A DNA stretch of 64,000 bases from Burkholderiaceae bacterium (GTDB taxonomy: Bacteria > Pseudomonadota > Gammaproteobacteria > Burkholderiales > Burkholderiaceae_C), in the NCBI GenBank assembly GCA_024235955.1, contig JACKLJ010000002.1, positions 496,001 through 560,000 on the forward strand, given 5' to 3'. Position 1 is the first letter of the stretch. Every line of letters begins with the position of its first letter. Positions 16,851 to 27,876 of this stretch are shown here, in pieces. The notes under the pieces were generated by a model. That model was given only the letters and a program-made list of their open reading frames with translations, made no database searches and was not told where the DNA came from. The translations under genes were made by a program, and so were the position numbers.

Positions 16851-16905
16851 AAAAACAGCCTCCAGCCCTTTGCTGACGGGCGCAGACAGCTATGCTATCA
16901 ATAGC
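16851..16905 (-). repeat. Dispersed repeat, copy 6
   Basis: AAAAACAGCCTCCAGCCC ... GGGCGCAGACAGCTATGC, between the epsilon-like gene (stop 16950) and the M16 peptidase gene. Confidence 0.7.
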
Positions 16906-16949
16906 ATTCAGCAAGCGTTCCGCACGGGTTCCGCGTACTCGCCCTGCCC

Positions 16950-17399
16950 TTAGCGCCGCGGCTGCTTGCGCAGCGCGGTGGCGAAAAAGCGCACCAGCTC
17001 GGCGTCCAGTTCGGCGCGCACGGCGGCGGCGCCGATGGCGCGCTCGGCATGCGGCACGTGGGCAGCGGCGCTCTGGCGGGCGCGGGCCATGCGGGCTTCC
17101 TCGGCCTCGGCGTCGCGGCCGGCCAGATCGGCCAGCACGGCCACGCCCCAGGGCGCTACCTCCACGATGCCGCCCAGCACCTGCAGCGTGCGCGCCTCGC
17201 CCCCGGCGGTGTGGAAGTTCAGCGCGCCGGGCGCCACCTGCGTGAGCAGCGGCGTGTGCCCGTGCAGCACGCCCAGGTGGCCGCCCTCGCCCGGCACCTC
17301 GACATAGGTCACGGCGCCGCTGAACAGCTCGCCGTTCAGCGTCGCCACCTCGAGCCGGAACGGCTTGCCGGCGCCGGGGACGGGCCGCTCTTCTGCCAC
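16950..17399 (-). CDS. F1 ATP synthase epsilon-like subunit, outside an atp operon
   Basis: 149 residues from a GTG start at 17399, one base after the gamma-like stop. The N-terminal beta-sandwich is typical: FRLEVATLNGELFSGAVTYVEVPGEGGHLGVLHGHTPLLTQVAPGALNF, then LQVLGGIVEVAPWGVAVLAD. The C-terminal helical hairpin is present but diverged (EARMARARQSAAAHV, ELDAELVRFFATALRKQPRR). In ATP synthase epsilon binds gamma in the rotor and can inhibit hydrolysis. No beta subunit lies between it and gamma, and no other atp gene is nearby, so it is unlikely to belong to the main enzyme. Confidence 0.85.
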   Translation of the reverse strand: MAEERPVPGAGKPFRLEVATLNGELFSGAVTYVEVPGEGGHLGVLHGHTPLLTQVAPGALNFHTAGGEARTLQVLGGIVEVAPWGVAVLADLAGRDAEAEEARMARARQSAAAHVPHAERAIGAAAVRAELDAELVRFFATALRKQPRR

Positions 17400-17400
17400 C

Positions 17401-18291
17401 TCAGTCGCCCTCCCCGCGCAGCGCGTCGGCGCCGGCGATGATCTCTTCCAGCTCGTTGGTGATGGCTTCCTGGCGGCGCTTGTTGTACTTCACCGTCAGC
17501 TCGTCGATCATGCGGCTGGCGTTCTCGGTGGCGGCCTTCATGGCCGTCATGCGGGCCGACTGCTCGCAGGCGGCGTTCTCGGCGATGGCGCGGAAGATCA
17601 CCGTTTCCACGTAGCGCATCAGGGCGGCGTCGATCACCGGGCCGGGCTCGGGCTCGTAGAGGTAGTCGACGCTGCTGCCGGGCGCGGGCAGCTCCAGCAT
17701 CTCGGGGCTGAAAGGCAGGAAGCGCGCCAGCACCGGCTCGTGCTGCAGCGAATTGACGAAGCGGTTGGTGGCGACGAACAGCGCGTCGATCTCGCCGTCG
17801 ATGAACTGGTGCAGCGGCACGGCGATGGCGCCCATCAGCGCGTCGGCGTCGCCGGTGCCAAACTCGCCCACATGGACCGCCTGCGCCACGATGCGCGCAC
17901 CGGCGCGCCGCAGCACGCCCAGCCCGCGCGCGCCGATGGCGGTGACCGACACCTCGCGCCCGGCGCGCTGCCAGGAATCGAGCTGCGTGACCGCCATGTG
18001 CAGAAGCCGCGTGTTGAGCGAGCCGCACAGGCCCTTGTCGGTGGTGACCACGATCATGCCGATGCGGTGCGCCGGCAGGCGGCTGGCCAGCAGCGCCGGG
18101 CGCACGTCGGTTTCCAGCGCCATCAGCCGCGCCACGATGCGGTTGAGGTGGCGCGAGTACGGTCGCAGCGTCAGCGCGCGCTCCTTGGCCCGGCGCATCT
18201 TGATGAAGGCGATGCGCTGCATGGCCTGCGTGATCTGCCGCGTCTGCCCGATGCTGGCGATCTGCTGGCGGATCTCGCGCAACTGCGACAT
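17401..18291 (-). CDS. F1 ATP synthase gamma-like subunit, outside an atp operon
   Basis: 296 residues, close to the usual 287-295. N-terminal helix REIRQQIASIGQTRQITQAMQRIAFIKMRRA, the mid-domain VTTDKGLCGSLNTRLL and the C-terminal rotor helix RMTAMKAATENASRMIDELTVKYNKRRQ with AITNELEEIIAGADAL all match gamma. The N-terminus differs from the usual MVAASKMRRAQ form (here RIAFIKMRRAK). The start lies only 12 bases after the MFS transporter stop and lacks a Shine-Dalgarno, implying coupling. Gamma followed directly by epsilon, without beta, is not the standard atp order. It may be a remnant or an accessory rotor pair. Confidence 0.88.
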   Translation of the reverse strand: MSQLREIRQQIASIGQTRQITQAMQRIAFIKMRRAKERALTLRPYSRHLNRIVARLMALETDVRPALLASRLPAHRIGMIVVTTDKGLCGSLNTRLLHMAVTQLDSWQRAGREVSVTAIGARGLGVLRRAGARIVAQAVHVGEFGTGDADALMGAIAVPLHQFIDGEIDALFVATNRFVNSLQHEPVLARFLPFSPEMLELPAPGSSVDYLYEPEPGPVIDAALMRYVETVIFRAIAENAACEQSARMTAMKAATENASRMIDELTVKYNKRRQEAITNELEEIIAGADALRGEGD

Positions 18292-18303
18292 GGCCGGGGC
18301 TCG

Positions 18304-19530
18304 TCAGTCGGTGGACGGGGTCGCGAGCGGCCGCGCCAGCCCCGGCAGAAAGCGCCAGGCGATCAGCCAGCCCAGGGCCTGAGTCGCCACCAGCGCCGCC
18401 ACCGTGCCCGGCCAGCCGCCGTGGGTGTACGCAAAGCCGCAGAGCCAGGCCCCCAGGAAACCGCCGCTGTAGTAGGCGGTGTAGTAGAGGCCGGTGGCCA
18501 GCGAACGCCCGCTGGTCACGCGATGGGCGATGAAGCTCACCGTGGCCGACTGGGTGACGAACACCCCGCAGGAAGCCAGCGTCAGGCCCGCCACGATGCC
18601 CCAGGTGGAAGGCAGCAGCGTGAGCAGCACGCCCAGCGCCGACAGCGCCACCGACAGCAGGATGGTGCGCCGAGCACCCAGCCGCGGCACCGCGCGCCCG
18701 GCCAGCGGCGTGATCACCACGCCCACCAGGTACACCGCGAACACGTTGGCCAGCTGCGCCGGACTGAAGCCGTAGGGCGCCGCCGCCAGATGGAAGTTGA
18801 CGTAGGTGAACATCCCCACCTGCGCGAACAGAACCGTGAAGCCCAGCGCGCTGGGCACCAGCACGTGGGGATTGCGCAGCAGCCGGCCCAGCGTGGCCAC
18901 GCCACTGGCGAAGCGCGGGCTGGCGACGAAGTGGCGCGATGGCGGCAGCACCCGCCAGACCAGCACCGCACCCGCCAGGTTGAGCGCGGCCATCACGCCG
19001 AAGGCGGCGCGCCAGGGCATGAACTCGGTCAGGTGCCCCATCAAAAAGCGCCCCAGGAAGCCCCCCAGCACCGTGCCGGTGACGTACATCGTCATCACCC
19101 GCACCATGGCGGCGGCGCGGAATTCCTCGCCGATGTAGGCGATGGTGACCACGGTGACCCCCGGCACCGCCAGGCCCTGCAGGAAGCGCAGCACCGTGAG
19201 CCCGTGCACGGTGTCCACCTGGGTCATGAGCGCCGTTGGGACCGCCAGCGCGAACACCGAGGCCACCACCAGCCACTTGCGCCCGGCGGCGTCGGACAGC
19301 ATGCCCATCAGCGGCGACACCATGGCCACCGCCAGCACCGTGGCGCCCACGGCGCCGCCGATCTCCACCACCGTGGCGTTCAGATCCTGCCGCAGCTCCG
19401 GCAGGATGGACTGCACCGAATACACCTGCAGGAAGGCGAACACGCCGATCAGCGCCAGCGTGAGCAGCAGCAGCAGGCCGGGATGGTCGTTGTAGTCGGG
19501 CGGGGAAGACGTGGCGGGGGCAGCGGACAT
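18304..19530 (-). CDS. MFS transporter (YnfM-like)
   Basis: 408 residues from ATG 19530, with twelve predicted membrane helices. The first is LLLLLTLALIGVFAFLQVYSVQSILPEL; the MFS signature between helices 2 and 3 reads GMLSDAAGRKWLVV. Helix 5 region TVVTIAYIGEEF and the mid-loop RNPHVLVPSALGFTVLFAQVGMFTYVNF resemble the YnfM branch of drug/metabolite exporters. Substrate unknown. It lies 80 bases after the LysR gene on the same strand and 12 bases before the gamma-like gene, so the regulator, exporter and rotor genes may form one unit. Confidence 0.88.
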   Translation of the reverse strand: MSAAPATSSPPDYNDHPGLLLLLTLALIGVFAFLQVYSVQSILPELRQDLNATVVEIGGAVGATVLAVAMVSPLMGMLSDAAGRKWLVVASVFALAVPTALMTQVDTVHGLTVLRFLQGLAVPGVTVVTIAYIGEEFRAAAMVRVMTMYVTGTVLGGFLGRFLMGHLTEFMPWRAAFGVMAALNLAGAVLVWRVLPPSRHFVASPRFASGVATLGRLLRNPHVLVPSALGFTVLFAQVGMFTYVNFHLAAAPYGFSPAQLANVFAVYLVGVVITPLAGRAVPRLGARRTILLSVALSALGVLLTLLPSTWGIVAGLTLASCGVFVTQSATVSFIAHRVTSGRSLATGLYYTAYYSGGFLGAWLCGFAYTHGGWPGTVAALVATQALGWLIAWRFLPGLARPLATPSTD

Positions 19531-19610
19531 CGGCGCGAAGGCGGCGCGCGCAGCGCGCGGCGCCCCCGAAGTGTAGATGGCAGCCGGCAGCCGACCGGGC
19601 CAAGGGGGCA

Positions 19611-20546
19611 TCAGCCCCCGACCTGCGCGCGCACGAAGGCGACGAAGCGCGCCAGCGCCGGTGGCACCGCGCCCGCGGCCCACACCAGACTGGTGTCGCA
19701 CTGGGGCAGTGCCACGCGCTGGCGCCCGGGGCCGGCTGCCAGCGCTTCCGCACCGCGGTACACCACGCCGGCGCGGCGGAACTGGGTCACGCTGGCCGGC
19801 ACCCAGGCCACGCCGATGCCGCCCGCCACCAGGTTCACGATGGTCTGCATCTGGATCGCCTCCTGCGCGATGCGCGGCACCCGGCCGGCGGCCTGGTAGA
19901 CGGCCATCACCGCGTCGTGCAACGAAGGCACGATGCGGCGCGGGAAGATCACCAGGGGCTCGGCCAGCACCTTGGCCAGCACCGGCCGCTCGGCCTTCGC
20001 CAGCGGATGCTGGGCGGGCAGCGCCAGCACCATCGGCTCGCTGGCCACGGCCAGCCGCGCCAGGCCGGGCGGCGCCGCGCCGGGGGCGTGCAGCATCAGG
20101 CCGGCGTCGATCTCGCCGCGGGTGAAGGCCGCCAGCTGCACGTCGCCGGTGGCTTCCACCAGCTCCAGCGCCACGCCCGGGCTGTGGGCGCGAAAGGCGC
20201 GCACCCAGGCCGGTACCTGTTCGAACCCCGCCGTGGACACGAAGGCCAGCCGCACGCGCCCCACTTCCCCTTCGGCAGCGGCACGCGCGCGCGCCGGCAG
20301 CGCCTGCGCCTGGGCCAGCAGCGCGCGCACCTCGGGGACCAGCGCCTCGCCCGCCGGGGTGAGCGCCACACGCCGACGTGTGCGGTCGAACAGGCGCACG
20401 CCCAGGGCGCCCTCCAGCCGCGCGATGGCCTGGGTGACCGGCGGCTGCGTCATCGCCAGCCGCTGGGCGGCGCGGCCGAAGTGCAGTTCCTCGGCCACGG
20501 CGAGGAACTGGCGCCAGGTGCGCAGGTCGATGGCGGGCTCATTCAT
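19611..20546 (-). CDS. LysR-family transcriptional regulator divergent from ilvD
   Basis: 311 residues from ATG 20546. The winged HTH is at about 8-65 (TWRQFLAVAEELHFGRAAQRLAMTQPPVTQAIARLEGALGVRLFDRTRR). The ligand-binding domain follows (GRVRLAFVSTAGFEQVPAWVRAF, AAFTRGEIDAGLMLHAP, IVNLVAGGIGVAWVPASV). It starts 96 bases from ilvD on the opposite strand, the arrangement in which LysR proteins usually control their neighbour. Downstream on its own strand lies the MFS gene, another plausible target. The inducer cannot be read from the sequence. Confidence 0.9.
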   Translation of the reverse strand: MNEPAIDLRTWRQFLAVAEELHFGRAAQRLAMTQPPVTQAIARLEGALGVRLFDRTRRRVALTPAGEALVPEVRALLAQAQALPARARAAAEGEVGRVRLAFVSTAGFEQVPAWVRAFRAHSPGVALELVEATGDVQLAAFTRGEIDAGLMLHAPGAAPPGLARLAVASEPMVLALPAQHPLAKAERPVLAKVLAEPLVIFPRRIVPSLHDAVMAVYQAAGRVPRIAQEAIQMQTIVNLVAGGIGVAWVPASVTQFRRAGVVYRGAEALAAGPGRQRVALPQCDTSLVWAAGAVPPALARFVAFVRAQVGG

Positions 20547-20642
20547 TCGCACAGCATATCAATTCGAACGCAAAAGAGGATTGGAACGAATGACCGGGCG
20601 GCGCGACAATGCCGGTTTTCCCCACGAACGCGAGAGAGACCG
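20547..20642. promoter_or_regulatory. LysR-ilvD divergent control region
   Basis: The gap carries an AT-rich segment with ATTCG at 20562-20566 and CGAAT at 20587-20591 (arms of a weak inverted repeat), and the related words AATTCGAACG and ATTGGAACG. These are candidate LysR contacts overlapping both promoters. No clear -35/-10 pair stands out. Confidence 0.35.
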
Positions 20643-22343
<1,701 letters not shown>

Positions 22344-22499
22344 TCGCCGGGCAAGGAACTGATGCGCCCTGTCTCCACTCTGGGGGGAGACACCGTCGCG
22401 GGTTGGCGCGCATTCTTGGCGTCCGGTGGGCTCACCCGCTGGACGGCCCAGAACGGCGCGTCGAGCACCAACGCTTTGGCTGCCCAGTTACTCCCGATT

Positions 22500-22549
22500 C
22501 AATAGCTGTCGGCGCCCGATCCACAAGGGCCGGCAGCTTATTTTTCTGC
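22500..22549 (+). repeat. Dispersed repeat, copy 7
   Basis: CAATAGCTGTCGGCGCCC ... AAGGGCCGGCAGCTTATTTT, between the ilvD stop and the stop of the convergent Trp-rich gene. Confidence 0.6.
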
Positions 22550-22556
22550 AAAAACC

Positions 22557-22808
22557 TCAGCGGCGGCGCGGTGCCGCCTTCGCCTTCTGACCGATGGCCT
22601 CGCGGTTGCGGTTGATGCGGTCGAGCTTGCGCTGGTCTTCCTTCTCCATGGCCTTACGCTTGGTGTAACCCGACCAGTCGGCCCAAGCCCACCAGATCAT
22701 GGCCGCGGCAAAAGGCGAGAGCACCCACATCCACGACCAGTTGGCCACCGGTCCGATTTCCTGCCATTTCATGAGCAGCAGGATGATGCCGAGTCCGAGC
22801 AGATACAT
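22557..22808 (-). CDS. Small Trp-rich membrane protein
   Basis: 83 residues from ATG 22808, with AGGA upstream. Two membrane segments (MYLLGLGIILLLM; MWVLSPFAAAMIWWAW) joined by WQEIGPVANWSW, then a long basic tail (YTKRKAMEKEDQRKLDRINRNREAIGQKAKAAPRRR). I recognise the pattern as the betaproteobacterial small Trp-rich family (TIGR04438). Function unknown. It is divergent from the cytochrome c gene, 113 bases apart. Confidence 0.85.
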   Translation of the reverse strand: MYLLGLGIILLLMKWQEIGPVANWSWMWVLSPFAAAMIWWAWADWSGYTKRKAMEKEDQRKLDRINRNREAIGQKAKAAPRRR

Positions 22809-22921
22809 GGTGGATTCCTGTGGTTTTGGGGCAACTTTTCCCAGTAGGCGGTCAACGGCCAGTCCTACAATGGCGTTTAAGCAAATACACAGATTATTCA
22901 CTACCCACGAGGATAGAAACC

Positions 22922-23230
22922 ATGAAACGTGTGCTCTTCGCCGTTGCTGCCCTTGCCGCCCTGGCTGCCGGCCCTGCCATGGCCGACGAAGCGATGGCCA
23001 AGGCCAAGAACTGCATGGCCTGCCATTCGGTGGACAAAAAGGTGGTCGGCCCCGCCTACAAGGACGTCGCCAAGAAATTCGCCGGCCAGGCTGGTGCCGT
23101 GGACACGCTGACCAACGCCATCCTGAAGGGTAGCCAGGGCGTGTGGGGTGCCGTGCCCATGCCCCCCAACACCAACGTGACGCCCGACGAAGCCAAGAAG
23201 CTGGCTACCTGGGTGCTGTCGCTCAAGTAA
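22922..23230 (+). CDS. Periplasmic class I cytochrome c
   Basis: 102 residues with a clear signal peptide (MKRVLFAVAALAALAAGPAMA). One haem site, CMACH, and a distal methionine in the segment GVWGAVPMPPNTNVTPDEAKKLATWVLSLK, as in cytochrome c-551/c8. It carries single electrons in the periplasm, for example to a terminal oxidase or nitrite reductase. GAGGATA precedes the start. A bidirectional terminator follows at 23272-23299. Confidence 0.93.
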   Translation: MKRVLFAVAALAALAAGPAMADEAMAKAKNCMACHSVDKKVVGPAYKDVAKKFAGQAGAVDTLTNAILKGSQGVWGAVPMPPNTNVTPDEAKKLATWVLSLK

Positions 23231-23271
23231 GCGCTTCGCCAGTGCCTGCTGCTGCACGCAGCGGGCCAAAC

Positions 23272-23299
23272 AAAAAAACCCGCTCTTGCGGGCTTTTTT
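23272..23299 (+). terminator. Bidirectional Rho-independent terminator
   Basis: Stem CCCGC-TCTT-GCGGG flanked by seven A on the left and six T on the right. It can stop the cytochrome transcript on the plus strand and the acs transcript on the minus strand. Confidence 0.85.
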
Positions 23300-23378
23300 G
23301 CTGCTGTACCGGCAGGGACGACCCGCTTGATGGCAGCGGTGCCGCGGCTGCGCCGACCAGGAGCCGGCGCAGCTGCTG

Positions 23379-25361
<1,983 letters not shown>

Positions 25362-25547
25362 GAGTTTGTCTCCTTTTTCGTTGAGGCGAATATCAAGCAT
25401 ACCGCCTTGGCAGGCCTGCCCGAAGCCCCTGAATGCTCGCGGCAGGCTCTTACAAAGCACTGACTGCCTCCCGCGCCCGCGCGGCCCTGCCTACAATACC
25501 CGGCCTCCAACAGCCCGCCTGAGCGGGCGCCGCCGCACCGATCCGCC

Positions 25548-26153
25548 ATGTCCGACCACGAACCGATCCCTGCCCAGCGTCCGCTGCGCCCCCTGCCTTC
25601 GCTGATCTTCGCCAGCCGCTGGCTGCAGCTGCCGCTGTACCTGGGCCTGATCGTCGCCCAGGGCGTTTACGTGGTGCACTTCCTGGTCGAACTGTGGCAC
25701 CTGGTGGAAGCCGCCTTCGGCCACCAGGGTGCGCTGCAGGCGCTGGTCACCAGCATTGGCTACAAGAGCGACGCGCCCGTCACCGCGCTGAACGAGACCG
25801 TGATCATGCTGGTGGTGCTGGCGCTGATCGACGTGGTGATGATCTCCAACCTGCTGATCATGGTGATCGTCGGCGGTTATGAAACCTTCGTCAGCCGGCT
25901 CAACCTGGAAGGCCATGAGGACCAGCCGGAGTGGCTGGACCACGTGAACGCCTCGGTGCTGAAGGTGAAGCTGGCGCTGTCGATCATCGGCATCAGCTCG
26001 ATCCACCTGCTCAAGACCTTCATCAACGCCGGCAACTACACCGACAAGGTGCTGATCGCGCAGACGCTGATCCACATCACCTTCCTGCTGTCGGCCATGG
26101 CCATCGCCTACACCGACAAGCTGATGTCCTCGTCGGAGCATATGCACCACTGA
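25548..26153 (+). CDS. UPF0114/YqhA-like membrane protein
   Basis: 201 residues with about four membrane helices (LYLGLIVAQGVYVVHFLVEL, VIMLVVLALIDVVMISNLLIMVIVGGYE, LALSIIGISSIHLLKTFINA, TLIHITFLLSAMAIAYTDKL). The GGYETFVSRL and SIHLLKTF segments are diagnostic of the UPF0114 (TIGR00645) family. Function is not established. The start at 25548 follows directly on a GC-rich leader and is divergent from acs. Confidence 0.87.
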   Translation: MSDHEPIPAQRPLRPLPSLIFASRWLQLPLYLGLIVAQGVYVVHFLVELWHLVEAAFGHQGALQALVTSIGYKSDAPVTALNETVIMLVVLALIDVVMISNLLIMVIVGGYETFVSRLNLEGHEDQPEWLDHVNASVLKVKLALSIIGISSIHLLKTFINAGNYTDKVLIAQTLIHITFLLSAMAIAYTDKLMSSSEHMHH

Positions 26154-26173
26154 CCCTGGCCGTCGTCTTCAGC

Positions 26174-26228
26174 ATCAAATGAGTCCCCAGCCCTTGTGTG
26201 ACGGGCGGCACCAGCTACATCATCTATA
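26174..26228 (-). repeat. Dispersed repeat, copy 8
   Basis: ATCAAATGAGTCCCCAGCCC ... GACGGGCGGCACCAGCTA, downstream of the UPF0114 gene. Confidence 0.6.
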
Positions 26229-26284
26229 GCGCCGAAGCAAACTTCCAACGCCGAACCGGCGCCTGACACGGACACCCACAAGAG

Positions 26285-26376
26285 GCCGCGGAGCGGGCCG
26301 TTCCAGCAGGCGCCGTGGCCGGGCTTGCACCGGCCACCGGCGTCGTCCCTCCTTCACGAAGCAGCAAGGCGACTCA
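26285..26376. repeat. Second copy of the intergenic repeat found at 2490-2617
   Basis: CCGCGGAGCGGGCCGTTCCAG, GGCCGGGCTTGCACCGGCC and GGCGACTCAGGG recur in the same order as at 2490-2617. The central GGCCGGGCTTGCACCGGCC forms a hairpin. It abuts the fumC stop. Confidence 0.5.
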
Positions 26377-27777
26377 GGGTGATGACACCATGCCCTCCGG
26401 CCGCACCCACGCATCGAACTGATCGGCCGTGAGATGGCCGCTGGCCAGCGCCGCCTCGCGCAGGCTGGTGCCTTCCTTGTGTGCCTTCTTGGCGATCTGC
26501 GCCGCCTTGTCGTAACCGATGTGCGGGTTGAGCGCCGTCACCAGCATCAGCGAGCGCTGCACCAGCTCGTCGATGCGCGCGCGGTTGGGCTCGATGCCGG
26601 CGGCGCAGTGGTCATTGAAGCTCACCATGCCGTCGGCCAGCAGGCGCACGCTCTGCAGGAAGTTGTGCGCCACCAGCGGGCGGAACACGTTCAGCTCGAA
26701 GTTGCCCGACATGCCGCCGATGTTGATCGCCACGTCGTTACCCATCACCTGCGCGCACAGCATGGTCATGGCTTCGCTCTGCGTGGGGTTGACCTTGCCC
26801 GGCATGATGGACGAGCCCGGCTCGTTCTCCGGAATGCTGAGCTCGCCGATGCCACTGCGCGGACCGCTCGCCAGCCAGCGCACGTCGTTGGCGATCTTGT
26901 TCAGGCTGGCCGCCAGGCCCTTCAGCGCACCATGCGCCTGCACCAGCGCGTCGCAGCTGGCCAGGGCCTCGAACTTGTTGGGCGCGGTGACGAAGGGCAG
27001 CCCGGTCAGCCGCGCCAGTTCGGCCGCGGCCGCCTCGGCGTAGCCCCTGGGGGCGTTCAGGCCGGTGCCCACGGCGGTGCCGCCCAGCGCCAGCTCGCAC
27101 AGGTGCGGCAGCGCGGCGCGCACATGCGCCTCGGCATGGTCGAGCTGCGCCACGTAGCCGGAAAACTCCTGCCCCAGCGTGAGCGGCGTCGCGTCCTGCA
27201 GGTGGGTGCGGCCGATCTTCACGATGCCCTCGAACGCGCGCGACTTGGCCGCCAGCGTGGCGCGCAGCTTGGCCAAGGCCGGCAGCAGCCGCGTGGTCAG
27301 CGCCTCCACCGCCGCCACGTGCATGGCGGTGGGAAACACATCGTTGCTCGACTGGCTCTTGTTGACGTCGTCGTTGGGGTGCACCAGCCGCGCCTCGCCG
27401 CGCTCGCCGCCCAGCAGCTCGCTGGCGCGGTTGGCGATCACCTCGTTCAGGTTCATGTTGGTCTGCGTGCCCGAGCCGGTCTGCCAGACCACCAGCGGAA
27501 ACTCATCGGAGTGCCGGCCATCCAGCACCTCGTCGGCCGCGGCGACGATGGCGCCGGTCTTCCGTTCGTCCAGCAGCCCCAGCGCGCGGTTCACCACCGC
27601 CGAGGCACGCTTGACCAGCGCCAACGCGCGGATGATCTCGCGCGGCTGCTGTTCGCCGGAGATGGCGAAGTTCTGCAGAGAGCGCTGCGTCTGCGCGCCC
27701 CACAGCCGTTGGGCCGGGACCTCGATGGGGCCGAAGGTGTCGCGCTCGGTGCGCGTGCCGCTGTCAGCTGTGCTCAT
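26374..27777 (-). CDS. fumC: Class II fumarate hydratase FumC
   Basis: 467 residues. Superfamily signature GSSIMPGKVNP plus the substrate-site segments TGSGTQTNMNLNEVIANRA, HPNDDVNKSQSSNDVFPTAMH and KIGRTHLQDATPLTLGQEFSGY. It interconverts fumarate and malate without an Fe-S cluster and so resists oxidants. It is divergent from a class I fumarase gene 100 bases away, giving the cell both kinds side by side. The 3' end runs into a repeat. Confidence 0.96.
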   Translation of the reverse strand: MSTADSGTRTERDTFGPIEVPAQRLWGAQTQRSLQNFAISGEQQPREIIRALALVKRASAVVNRALGLLDERKTGAIVAAADEVLDGRHSDEFPLVVWQTGSGTQTNMNLNEVIANRASELLGGERGEARLVHPNDDVNKSQSSNDVFPTAMHVAAVEALTTRLLPALAKLRATLAAKSRAFEGIVKIGRTHLQDATPLTLGQEFSGYVAQLDHAEAHVRAALPHLCELALGGTAVGTGLNAPRGYAEAAAAELARLTGLPFVTAPNKFEALASCDALVQAHGALKGLAASLNKIANDVRWLASGPRSGIGELSIPENEPGSSIMPGKVNPTQSEAMTMLCAQVMGNDVAINIGGMSGNFELNVFRPLVAHNFLQSVRLLADGMVSFNDHCAAGIEPNRARIDELVQRSLMLVTALNPHIGYDKAAQIAKKAHKEGTSLREAALASGHLTADQFDAWVRPEGMVSSP

Positions 27778-27876
27778 GGGCCACCTGTCAAAATACCGGA
27801 TTGAGCGCCGACGTTAGCAGAGCCCATCGGGTGCTGCACGCCGGCGCGCGATTCCCGAGCCAGCCTAGGACCTCCC
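27778..27876. promoter_or_regulatory. Divergent fumC / class I fumarase promoter region
   Basis: The 99-base gap must hold both promoters. A tract TCAAAATACCGGA (about 27788) is its only AT-rich part. I see no recognised operator. Confidence 0.35.

Noticed and set aside
22370..22395. Terminator after ilvD (TGTCTCC...GGAGACA)
   Set aside because: A seven-base stem is visible, but no T-run follows; not enough to call.
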